Assembly: GCA_035764005.1 (NCBI GenBank)
Contig: DASTZZ010000039.1
Coordinates: forward strand, 1 to 37,976
Source: Terriglobales bacterium
GTDB taxonomy: Bacteria; Acidobacteriota; Terriglobia; Terriglobales; Acidobacteriaceae
Direction of reading: 5' to 3'
Length of the DNA: 37,976 bases
Both the position numbers and the translations under genes were made by a program. The notes under the pieces were generated by a model, which had not been told where the DNA came from, searched no databases, and saw only the letters and a list, made by a program, of their open reading frames with translations. This document shows positions 16,166-23,073 of the stretch, one piece after another. The stretch's first letter is position 1. The number at the start of each line of letters is the position of its first letter.

Positions 16166-16951
16166 TCATTTCTCCAGCGGCACCGCAGCCGCTGAGAACT
16201 CGCCGAAGGCGGCGCATACCTCTTGCGGCGTCATGCGCCACTGCCACACTTCATAGTTGAGTTTGCCTTCGTGCGGTCGGCGCGAGTAGTCATAGGCAGC
16301 TTGCGGACGGAACCGTTCCATTTCGGGCCGGAAGGACGGCAGCGCATCAAATTGAGATTTATAGCAGGCGAGCATGCGCATTTTCTTTTCCAGTTCCCGG
16401 CCTTGAACATGATGCTCGATCACTTCGCCATGCTCGACTACGAACTGCTGAAACATTCCTTTTCCATCAGGACTCCGATGGTACAAAGGCGCCTCCCAAA
16501 TTGGGATCGAATGCGTTTTCCCGAGTTGCGCAGCGAGGAAGCTCACACTGTCATGGTCCGGGTGTCCGCCTTCATAGGCCAACGTCAACAGACACTGCGC
16601 ACGAAACTGCTCGACGAGCGATGAGAGTGCAGCAAAGGCGGCGGGCAACGACTTGTAGAGGCGCTGATCGATGAGCGGCGCCTGCACGCGATGGGAGAGA
16701 AATTCGACGGCGCCGACGCCCACAGATTCCAGAGCTGCGCGAGCTTCCTCCTCGCGCACATTGGCATACGCCGTGCGCGAGCCGTACTTGCGCCAGAAGT
16801 ATTCGTCTTCCGGAGCGCCGTCGGTGGCGAACACGACACAGGGCTGCTCGATGCACTGCAGCAAGCCGCCGCAAGAGATCGATTCGTCGTCTGGATGGGC
16901 CACGATCAGCAGTGTGCGGCCGAGCAGTTGCTGGAGCGGGTTCAGTTCCAT
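16166..16951 (-). CDS. PIG-L / LmbE-family N-deacetylase
   Basis: A 261-residue zinc-dependent deacetylase of the PIG-L superfamily, which removes the N-acetyl group from GlcNAc-containing substrates. The first metal motif is AHPDDE (His19, Asp21, Asp22, with Asp21 or Asp22 as base) and the second is GGHPDHDSV (His130, His133). [16 protein letters not shown] is a standard family N-terminus. No signal peptide, so it is cytoplasmic. The gene starts 64 bp from the divergent dapD and is followed after 10 bp by the GT4 gene, with which it should form an operon. The specific substrate cannot be told from sequence. Confidence 0.92.
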   Translation of the reverse strand: MELNPLQQLLGRTLLIVAHPDDESISCGGLLQCIEQPCVVFATDGAPEDEYFWRKYGSRTAYANVREEEARAALESVGVGAVEFLSHRVQAPLIDQRLYKSLPAAFAALSSLVEQFRAQCLLTLAYEGGHPDHDSVSFLAAQLGKTHSIPIWEAPLYHRSPDGKGMFQQFVVEHGEVIEHHVQGRELEKKMRMLACYKSQFDALPSFRPEMERFRPQAAYDYSRRPHEGKLNYEVWQWRMTPQEVCAAFGEFSAAAVPLEK

Positions 16952-17015
16952 GGTCGGACAAGCTGCTGCACTTGTGAGATGCGCGCGGCCAGTTCGCGTT
17001 TATACTCCACTGCAA

Positions 17016-17870
17016 ATGTCCCACAGCTCACCTGGTGCCGCAAGCTTGCGGGAGCAGATTGAAACATTGTTTGATGCAGGATCTCGCGCCCACGAGGTCC
17101 CGCAGGCGCATGCAACTTTCGAGCGTTTCCGCGAAGCGCTTACGCATGGCGAGATTCGGGCAGCCGAGAAGATCGACGGCCGCTGGCATGTGAACACCTG
17201 GGTGAAGCAAGGCATCCTGGTGGGGTTCCGAATTGGAACGCTGCACGAGTGGAAGGGAGGCGTGCTGTCGTTTGTCGATAAAGCCACATATCCGCCGCGC
17301 CGGTTCGAAGCGCAAGACCGCGTTCGTATCGTTCCCGGCGGATCGTCCGTGCGCACAGGAGCCTATGTTGCGCCATCGGTGATCTGCATGCCGCCGATGT
17401 TCATCAACGCCGGCGCGTATGTGGACGAATGCACGATGGTCGATTCGCATGCGCTCGTCGGCTCATGCGCACAGGTGGGAAAGCGAGTCCACGTGAGTGC
17501 TGCGGCACAGATCGGCGGGGTGCTGGAGCCGGTCAACGCATCGCCGGTCATCATCGAAGATGACGTACTGATCGGCGGCAACTGCGGGATCTACGAAGGC
17601 ACGCTGGTCCGCGCTCGCGCTGTGCTTGGAGCGGGAACGATTCTCACTCGTTCCACTCCGGTCTATGATCTCATCCGAGGCGAGGTATTGCGCTCCAGTT
17701 CCAATCGCGCCTTGGAAATTCCGGAAGGAGCGGTCGTTGTTCCCGGCTCACGAGCCGTCACTCGCGGCAAAGGACAGGAGTGGGGACTCTCGTTATATAC
17801 GCCGGTCATCGTGAAGTATCGCGACGAGCGAACTGATCAGTCGATCGAACTTGAAGATCTGCTGCGATAA
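17016..17870 (+). CDS. dapD: Tetrahydrodipicolinate N-succinyltransferase
   Basis: Trimeric left-handed beta-helix acyltransferase that succinylates 2,3,4,5-tetrahydrodipicolinate in the succinylase branch of lysine and diaminopimelate synthesis. The start at 17016 ([10 protein letters not shown]) gives 284 residues, close to the usual 274; a much longer in-frame extension to 16671 is only antisense to the deacetylase. Family blocks are visible: an N-terminal helical domain ([12 protein letters not shown]), [34 protein letters not shown], the hexapeptide-repeat core ([37 protein letters not shown]), and VVVPGSRAV near the end. Together with dapA upstream it indicates the succinylase route. 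TATACT at 17001-17006 lies only 9 nt before the ATG and could be a -10 box of a nearly leaderless transcript; no good -35 is seen. Confidence 0.95.
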   Translation: MSHSSPGAASLREQIETLFDAGSRAHEVPQAHATFERFREALTHGEIRAAEKIDGRWHVNTWVKQGILVGFRIGTLHEWKGGVLSFVDKATYPPRRFEAQDRVRIVPGGSSVRTGAYVAPSVICMPPMFINAGAYVDECTMVDSHALVGSCAQVGKRVHVSAAAQIGGVLEPVNASPVIIEDDVLIGGNCGIYEGTLVRARAVLGAGTILTRSTPVYDLIRGEVLRSSSNRALEIPEGAVVVPGSRAVTRGKGQEWGLSLYTPVIVKYRDERTDQSIELEDLLR

Positions 17871-17893
17871 GATTTGCGGCGGCCCATCCCGGG

Positions 17894-18039
17894 GTTGAAC
17901 ACGGAGGACACGGAGGGTACGAAGGATTGCTTTTGTGGTTGGTTGATATCGACTCCGAGCGTTGAAACCAACTGTGCTGGAAAACCGCGGATCGCCATTT
18001 GAGTACTCCGTGCCCTCCGTGTCCTCCCTGTTCAATTCC
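17894..18039. repeat. Inverted pair of CACGGAG-type repeats
   Basis: The left copy (17894-17930) begins TTGAACACGGAGGACACGG. The right copy (18001-18039) is its reverse complement (CCGTGTCCTCCCTGTTCAA), and the two match over about 32 bp with few mismatches. The roughly 70 bp between them contain a smaller inverted pair (TTGGTT / AACCAA). The pair occupies the gap between dapD and the ligand-binding protein gene, of about 360 bp; the rest of that gap (18040-18230) shows no gene. Confidence 0.8.
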
Positions 18040-18230
18040 AAAGACTGCGCGCGAACGCATGTCGGCGGTTCGATGCGTAACTCTCGTTGCTATTTACAAG
18101 TCAGGGCCATTTCACGATTTAGTCCAGTTCCTGCACAGATTTCGACATACTCTCGGTAAGAGGCGGACTTCTCCCAAACACATCCGCACATATCCGTGTT
18201 CTGCGGCGAAATGCCGATGGAGAGAACGAT

Positions 18231-19442
18231 ATGGCAGCCCCGATCTGCGCCAGCCTGTGCGCAATCAGAAAATACATCAGCCTGACTGGCCTGCTATTGG
18301 CAGCGATCTTGGCGTTTGCCGGGATCTCGGCGGCACAGGCGCCTGGAATCACAAGCAGTGAAGTGAAAATCGGCTCATGCTCCGCCCTGGACGGACCCGC
18401 GCGGCAACTCGGCCTGGAAACCGTACTCGGAGCCACCGCCTATTTCGATTACATCAACGATCAAGGCGGTGTAAACGGACGCAAGCTGAAGCTAAGTTCC
18501 CATGACGATGGCTATGATCCGGACAAAGCCGCGGCATGCTTTGCCCAGCTCACGAAAGACGGCATTTTCAGCGCAGCATTTTTTGTCGGAACTCCCACTG
18601 CCGCCAAATATGTGCCCCTGGCCGAGAGCGAGAAAGTTCCCCTTGTGGGACTCTTCAGTGGAGCACCGTTTCTCAGCCAGCCGACGAAGCACTTCATCTT
18701 TAGCGTCCGCGCTTCCTATAACGATGAGACGCGCGAGCAGGTCGATGGTCTCTGGAACGCAGGCGTACGCAAGATCGGAGTCATCTACCAGGATGACGCT
18801 TTCGGCAATGCCGTGCTCGAAGGCGTGAAGCTCGCCTTGCATAAACATGGAGCGTCGCCTGCAGGTCTGGGCAAATTCGTTCGCAATACGCTAGACGTGG
18901 GCAAAGCAATAGCAGACGTACACGCAGCCAATCCGCAGGCGGTGATCTTTGCCAGTCCGTACGCGCCCGGGGCGCAGATTCTCAAACAGACACATGCGCA
19001 GAGCTGGCGCCCGACCTTCCTCACCGTTTCGTTCGTGGGTACGGAAGCTCTGATCAAAGCAGCCGGTAACGATGCCGAAGGCGTAGTGATAACACAGGTC
19101 GTTCCGCCATACGACCGTACGGAATTGCCGACCGTGAAGCTGTATCGGGAAAGCATCGCCAAATTCATGTCGAGCACGCAGCCGAGCTTCGTCAGTCTCG
19201 AAGGATTCATCGATGCTCTGGTGGTTGCCGACGGCCTCAGAAAAGCCGGAGCTGATCCCACGCGCGAGCAATTCGTGAATGGCCTTGAGTCGCTCCATGA
19301 TATGGACATCGGATTGGGTAACGATGCCAAGCTGATGTTCAGCGCGCATCATCATCAGGGACTCGATCATGTGTACCCAACTGTGATCCAAAATGGGAAG
19401 CCGCAGATGATCAAAGACTGGCAAGCCGTAGTCAAGCGCTGA
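18231..19442 (+). CDS. Periplasmic ligand-binding protein, LivJ-like
   Basis: A 403-residue exported type I periplasmic binding protein of the Peripla_BP_6 (branched-chain amino acid receptor) family. A signal peptide is present (MAAPICASLCAIRKYISLTG, then a hydrophobic core ending SAAQA near residue 37). The mature protein opens with VKIGSCSALDGPARQLG, the first strand and ligand loop of the family, then YFDYINDQGGVNGRKLKL, a hallmark segment, and FVGTPTAAKYVPLAESEKVPLVGLFSGAPFL. The ligand is unknown; amino acids, short amides or aromatic compounds all occur in the family. No permease or ATPase gene is adjacent, so it is an orphan component that either serves a transporter encoded elsewhere or acts as a sensor protein. 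GAGAGAACG just upstream is a modest ribosome binding site. Confidence 0.9.
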   Translation: MAAPICASLCAIRKYISLTGLLLAAILAFAGISAAQAPGITSSEVKIGSCSALDGPARQLGLETVLGATAYFDYINDQGGVNGRKLKLSSHDDGYDPDKAAACFAQLTKDGIFSAAFFVGTPTAAKYVPLAESEKVPLVGLFSGAPFLSQPTKHFIFSVRASYNDETREQVDGLWNAGVRKIGVIYQDDAFGNAVLEGVKLALHKHGASPAGLGKFVRNTLDVGKAIADVHAANPQAVIFASPYAPGAQILKQTHAQSWRPTFLTVSFVGTEALIKAAGNDAEGVVITQVVPPYDRTELPTVKLYRESIAKFMSSTQPSFVSLEGFIDALVVADGLRKAGADPTREQFVNGLESLHDMDIGLGNDAKLMFSAHHHQGLDHVYPTVIQNGKPQMIKDWQAVVKR

Positions 19443-19695
19443 GCAGTGCCTCAACGACGAATAGCCTCATGTTCCGATTTGGGCGGGGACAAGCTGGCCG
19501 CATTTGCAATCCGGCATCTCTGGTTGCGCATCCGCGCCGTAATCCAGTGCTCTGTGTTTGCGGTGAACGAGTTGCCGCCGAAGTATTACGGATTGCGGCT
19601 GGCTGAGTACTACGGCCTGCGGCAACTCGCTTAACTCCACTCAGGCAAGATACCTAGAAGCCCTAAGTAGTTTATCTAATATAGGGAGAGTAGAT
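19443..19695. other. Intergenic stretch without supported gene
   Basis: A 62-codon frame (19446-19634) starts 4 bp after the binding-protein gene, but it has no ribosome binding site of its own and ends in a local duplication (TATTACGGATTGCGGCTG / TACTACGGCCTGCGGCAA), so I do not call it. Downstream, TTATCTAATATAGGG (about 19671-19685) is AT-rich and could hold a promoter for the lipoprotein gene that follows. Confidence 0.4.
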
Positions 19696-19757
19696 GCCTC
19701 CATAGCTTTCCCCTTTCGGCACGGCGGTACCACCCGTGAGCCGTGGGAGGCAAAATG
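19696..19757 (+). promoter_or_regulatory. Leader hairpin that buries the Shine-Dalgarno sequence
   Basis: GCCTCC (19696-19701) pairs with GGAGGC (19746-19751), which is the ribosome binding site of the ATG at 19755. Nested directly against it, CACGGC (19720-19725) pairs with GCCGTG (19740-19745) around a 14-nt loop. An alternative partner for CACGG exists at 19734-19738 (CCGTG), so two exclusive folds are possible. This is the layout of a translational switch. It matches no riboswitch class that I can recognise. Confidence 0.5.
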
Positions 19758-21032
19758 CGACAGGGTGCAGTTCTTCTCGGTTTTTCTTTGATCGCAATGA
19801 TCGCCGGGTGCGGTGGCGCCGGCACCTACACAAAATCCGTAGATAGCTCGGCGAACACGAACGTCTCATCGGCCGGCTCCGCCGGCACAACCAATCCGAG
19901 CGCGGGCGCCGGCGTCAGCGGAACCTCCTCTGCCCCGGGAACCAGTTCCAGTTCGGGAAGTTCGACGACTGGAGGCAGCTCGAGCGGAAGCACAAGCTCT
20001 GGCGGCAGCACCACGAGTGGAGGCAGCTCGACAGGGGACACATCGACGGGCAATCCGCCTGCGGCCCCTGCGCCGACTCCAACCTCCGCGACTGAAGTAG
20101 TGATCAACTCCCCAGCCGAGGGCGCAACCGTAAGCTCACCCACTGCCGTTTCCGCTACTGCTACCGGAGAGGCATCCATTACCTCGATGCAGTTGTATGT
20201 AGACGATGGAGTGGCTTTCCAGGCGGAATCAGCTCAGATCAATACCAGCCTGAACCTTCCCGCGGGGCCACACACGATAGTCGCGCAGGCTTGGGACCAA
20301 AATGGGAGCGCCTTTAAATCGGCTCCGCTGCATGTGGTGGTGCAGGCGCCCGCCACTCCTCCAGCTCCGGCACCGGCGCCTGCTCCCAGCGCGCCGTCAC
20401 CGACGATCGGGCAAATTCAGACCCAGGGAGGTTGGGATGATTGCGACGTCTGCGCCGGCGATGCCGGCAATGGTCCGCACACCGCTCATGGAATGCAGCG
20501 AGGGGTTAGCTCTCCTTCACTGAGTGGGACTTCCACGCGTTTCGACATTGGCGGCACGCCATGGGGAGCCGCACTCTTCTGGCTCGAACTCGGTTCTCAC
20601 GACGACGCGCAGAACCTTCGTTACGATCTCGACTTCTATATCGATTCCACTTCCAGTGCCCAGGCGCTCGAATTTGACGTCAATCAGACGGCGAATGGAA
20701 ACAGGTACATCTTCGGCACAGAGTGTGACTTCCGCGGTACCGGCACCTGGCGGGTGTGGAACGGTCCGGCGCACACCTGGGCTTCTACCGGAATCGGCTG
20801 CCCGATGCCGGAAGCCGGTACTTGGCATCACCTCACTTGGGAGTTCCAGCGCAGTGGAGGACAGGCGCATTTCATCGCAGTTACGCTCGATGGCAATCGG
20901 CATGATGTGGGCATGGCGTTCGACGGCCTCGGCCAGTCCGGCAGCGGCCTCGACGTTGCCTTCCAGGCGGATCTGAATGCCTCGGGCGGAAACGTCTCTG
21001 TCTGGTTGGACAATGTAGGCTTATCGTGGTGA
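19755..21032 (+). CDS. Surface lipoprotein with Ser/Gly-rich stalk and Ig-like plus lectin-like domains
   Basis: A 425-residue lipoprotein of unknown binding function. The ATG at 19755 is chosen over an in-frame GTG at 19743, because GGAGG lies 4 nt upstream; it gives a lipobox LIAMIAGC. Next is a Ser/Gly/Thr-rich linker (about residues 30-110) of tandem GGSS/STSSGG-type units, then an Ig-like domain (VVINSPAEGATVSSPTAVS to PLHVVVQAP), common in acidobacterial surface proteins, then a Pro/Ala spacer (PATPPAPAPAPAP) and a C-terminal domain (about residues 220-425) with beta-sandwich character, GTWHHLTWEFQ being typical of concanavalin-like folds. Cysteines in DDCDVCAGD may form a disulfide. 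It probably binds carbohydrate or another cell-surface ligand. Translation may be controlled by the leader hairpin just upstream. Confidence 0.85.
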   Translation: MRQGAVLLGFSLIAMIAGCGGAGTYTKSVDSSANTNVSSAGSAGTTNPSAGAGVSGTSSAPGTSSSSGSSTTGGSSSGSTSSGGSTTSGGSSTGDTSTGNPPAAPAPTPTSATEVVINSPAEGATVSSPTAVSATATGEASITSMQLYVDDGVAFQAESAQINTSLNLPAGPHTIVAQAWDQNGSAFKSAPLHVVVQAPATPPAPAPAPAPSAPSPTIGQIQTQGGWDDCDVCAGDAGNGPHTAHGMQRGVSSPSLSGTSTRFDIGGTPWGAALFWLELGSHDDAQNLRYDLDFYIDSTSSAQALEFDVNQTANGNRYIFGTECDFRGTGTWRVWNGPAHTWASTGIGCPMPEAGTWHHLTWEFQRSGGQAHFIAVTLDGNRHDVGMAFDGLGQSGSGLDVAFQADLNASGGNVSVWLDNVGLSW

Positions 21033-21377
21033 CGATCTACGCATTGCGGACTTGATCGGCTGAATTACCGTCGGAGCGAACGCCGGCGTAGGCAAAAGGA
21101 ACGTTCGCAACGGCACGGCCCGAGCGGAGCTGTGCCGTTGCCGCAAAGGCGCTTTTAGCCGCTGAAACAGCTCTTCGGATTGCGCCGTGGGACTTAATCA
21201 AGAGCACCGCAGCAAATTCCTGCCGGGGGCTCGATCATTTTCGTCATACACGTTTTCCCGACTTACGTCGGCACTTGCCAGTCCCCTCTACAAACCCTGT
21301 CCAACGTATCTCGATCATTTCTCATCCAAATAACGGAGCTGCTGCTCAATCTTTTCGCGGAATCGTACGCACTACTT
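21033..21377. other. Intergenic region with strong hairpin
   Basis: The main feature of this 345-bp gap is a perfect 10-bp inverted repeat, GCAACGGCAC (21107-21116) and GTGCCGTTGC (21132-21141), with a 15-nt loop, followed by CGCAAAGGCGCTTTTAG. It may end the lipoprotein transcript, although only four Ts follow. The remainder holds no supported gene and no clear promoter for the next gene. Confidence 0.55.
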
Positions 21378-22373
21378 ATGGAATTTCTGTCTCGTTATTT
21401 GGCATCAACTCTTCTTCTCTCGCTGTTAGCAATCAGTGGATGCGCAGGGTCGAAGCGCACTGACATTGCGAGGACTCTGCGCTCGGAGGTCGCCTCACCC
21501 GAGGGAAGTCCGCAGATCATTGCTGCTTATCAGCCCTGGTTCGGACGCAGTGGGCACATCGACGTCGGCTACAACTCGCAAGATCCGAACGTGCTGGCGA
21601 ATCAGGTTGAGCACGCGAAGGACCTGAATATCAAAGCCTTCATCGTGAACTGGTATGGTCCGTCCCACGATTTCGAGAATCACAGCTATGCCGCCTTGCA
21701 GCAGGTTTCCGCCGAGCACGACTTCAAGACGGCAATCATGTACGACGAGAGCGTGGATGATCCAAGCCGGGCGACTGAGCAGGCGATCTCCGATCTGCAG
21801 TACGCCTATGAGCACTACATCGGCCCCCATGCAACTGTCCCTCGCGATGCTTACCTGACCTTCGACGGTCGCCCGATGATCTTCATCTTTCCCAAATCGG
21901 GAGACACAGACTGGAAGCGCGTGAAGCAGGCGGTAGGCGGATGGGAACAGCCGCCGGTGCTGCTATACGAAGATGGCGACGCCAAGAATTGGGGCGCATT
22001 CGACGGTTATTACGCGTGGGTCTCGCCCGGCAAAAAAGGGTGGTCACGCGACGGCAGCAACTGGGGCCGCACTTATCTCGAAAACTTCTACAAACGCCTG
22101 GCCGATGAGCCAGACAAGATCGCGGTTGGCGCCGCGTGGCCGGGTTTCGATGACTCCAAGGCAGAATGGGGCTCAGGTCGCAAAATGGACGCCCGCTGCG
22201 GTAAAACGCTTGAGGATTCGCTCAATCTCTATCGCCGCTACTTTCCGGCCGATCGCCCGTTGCCGTTCCTGATGATCGTCACGTGGAATGATTACGAAGA
22301 AGGAACAGCCATCGAGCGCGGGATCGGAAACTGCGGGAGCAAGAAGCCAGATAAGGCCCTCGCTATGCGCTAA
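21378..22373 (+). CDS. GH99/GH71-like glycoside hydrolase lipoprotein
   Basis: A 331-residue lipoprotein of the glycosyl hydrolase family 99-like group (endo-alpha-mannosidase / alpha-glucanase fold). The N-terminus has a lipobox (LLAISGC). The barrel begins IIAAYQPWFGRSGHIDVGY, a pattern typical of this group, followed by KAFIVNWYGP, LLYEDGD, and near the C-terminus TWNDYEEGTAIERGIG, which corresponds to the WNxxxEGT-x-E block where the catalytic carboxylates lie. The exact specificity cannot be assigned; the group covers alpha-mannan, alpha-glucan and uncharacterised enzymes. It should sit in the outer or inner membrane facing the periplasm or exterior. It follows the Ig-like lipoprotein, 345 bp away, on the same strand. 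Confidence 0.85.
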   Translation: MEFLSRYLASTLLLSLLAISGCAGSKRTDIARTLRSEVASPEGSPQIIAAYQPWFGRSGHIDVGYNSQDPNVLANQVEHAKDLNIKAFIVNWYGPSHDFENHSYAALQQVSAEHDFKTAIMYDESVDDPSRATEQAISDLQYAYEHYIGPHATVPRDAYLTFDGRPMIFIFPKSGDTDWKRVKQAVGGWEQPPVLLYEDGDAKNWGAFDGYYAWVSPGKKGWSRDGSNWGRTYLENFYKRLADEPDKIAVGAAWPGFDDSKAEWGSGRKMDARCGKTLEDSLNLYRRYFPADRPLPFLMIVTWNDYEEGTAIERGIGNCGSKKPDKALAMR

Positions 22374-22472
22374 GCTGCCGCACTTTGCGATCCAAGCCTG
22401 CAACTGAATCGTCGAACTTAGCGACTTCTAATTTCCTCGCCGGTCAGCGAACTGCTCCTCGCATGAAATGGC

Positions 22473-22709
22473 GTGAGCTTAAACGGATTGGCCTCTGCTC
22501 CGGCGCCGCAGCGTAAAAATAAATGCACTGTGAAGTCCGGGTTCCAATGCGCAGGGTGCGGCGAATGGAACAAAACCTTCGTCGATCCAAGTAATGGGTC
22601 CAGACAGAGCTATATAGAAGACTGCCAAGTTTGCTGCAAACCCAACGTGCTCAGAATCGAGTGGTACGCCGACGCGCAGGAGTTTGTCATCGCTGCGGAA
22701 TTGGAATAG
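22473..22709 (+). CDS. CPXCG-type cysteine-rich small protein
   Basis: A 78-residue (or shorter) putative zinc-binding protein of the CPXCG motif-containing family. FQCAGCGEWNKTFVDPSNGSRQ, EDCQVCCKPNVLRI and the acidic end match the family closely; four cysteines (CAGC and CQVCC) form the presumed metal knuckles. The first pair reads CAGC where family members commonly have CPYC. The start is uncertain: the GTG at 22473 opens the frame, and a second GTG at 22530 would give MKSGFQCAGC with about 59 residues, nearer the usual length; neither has a good ribosome binding site. Function unknown. It is monocistronic between the GH99-like gene and the TonB-dependent receptor. Confidence 0.8.
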   Translation: MSLNGLASAPAPQRKNKCTVKSGFQCAGCGEWNKTFVDPSNGSRQSYIEDCQVCCKPNVLRIEWYADAQEFVIAAELE

Positions 22710-23073
22710 ATGAGAATCCGTACTTCATCCGCGATTGATCCGGTTAGAGCACCGGCTTCGCCAAGGTCATCAACTTTGTACAGTCGATTTCTGTCCGACG
22801 TCGGAATCAGTAGACCCAATTCCGTCTCATTTGAACCCTCCGACTTTTCATATCTCGTTTGCAGGATGTACGAAAACTCATATTGAAATGCACAGTCTGA
22901 GTACCTACTCGTCGGTACAGATGGGAGACGCTGAAGTGTAGTCGTGACCAAGATTGCCCCTCTCGTCCCTAACAGTTCACCTTCCATCTCTCGTCCCACT
23001 TTTTGTCACCTGTTACGGCAGCGCGGATGCACCTTCCTCCCAGAGCGCAAGAAAAGCTCAGGAGAAGAATCGA
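22710..23073. other. Intergenic region upstream of the TonB-dependent receptor
   Basis: This 364-bp gap carries no supported gene; an in-frame extension of the receptor from 22954 is Pro/Ser-rich and precedes a much better start. TCCGACGTCGGA (22794-22805) is a perfect 12-bp palindrome and a candidate operator. AGGAG (23060-23064) is the receptor's ribosome binding site. Confidence 0.5.

Noticed and set aside
15487-16260. Plus-strand frame opposite the GT4 and PIG-L genes
   Set aside because: Spans two real genes on the other strand, with no ribosome binding site or family features.
15061-16951. Bacillithiol bshA/bshB pair
   Set aside because: The glycosyltransferase lacks the N-terminal features I associate with BshA (a TCYPTYGGSGVVATELG-like start); the deacetylase is a general PIG-L member, so the pathway cannot be claimed.
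16671-17015. N-terminal extension of dapD
   Set aside because: It is antisense to the PIG-L deacetylase, rich in Ser/Arg/Pro, and would make DapD about 110 residues too long.
19446-19634. Small gene after the ligand-binding protein
   Set aside because: No ribosome binding site, no family, and the frame ends in a local duplication; probably chance.
19696-19757. c-di-GMP (GEMM) riboswitch
   Set aside because: The GGGACGCAAAGCC-type core and the conserved P1 arrangement of that class are absent, although the stacked stems look superficially similar.
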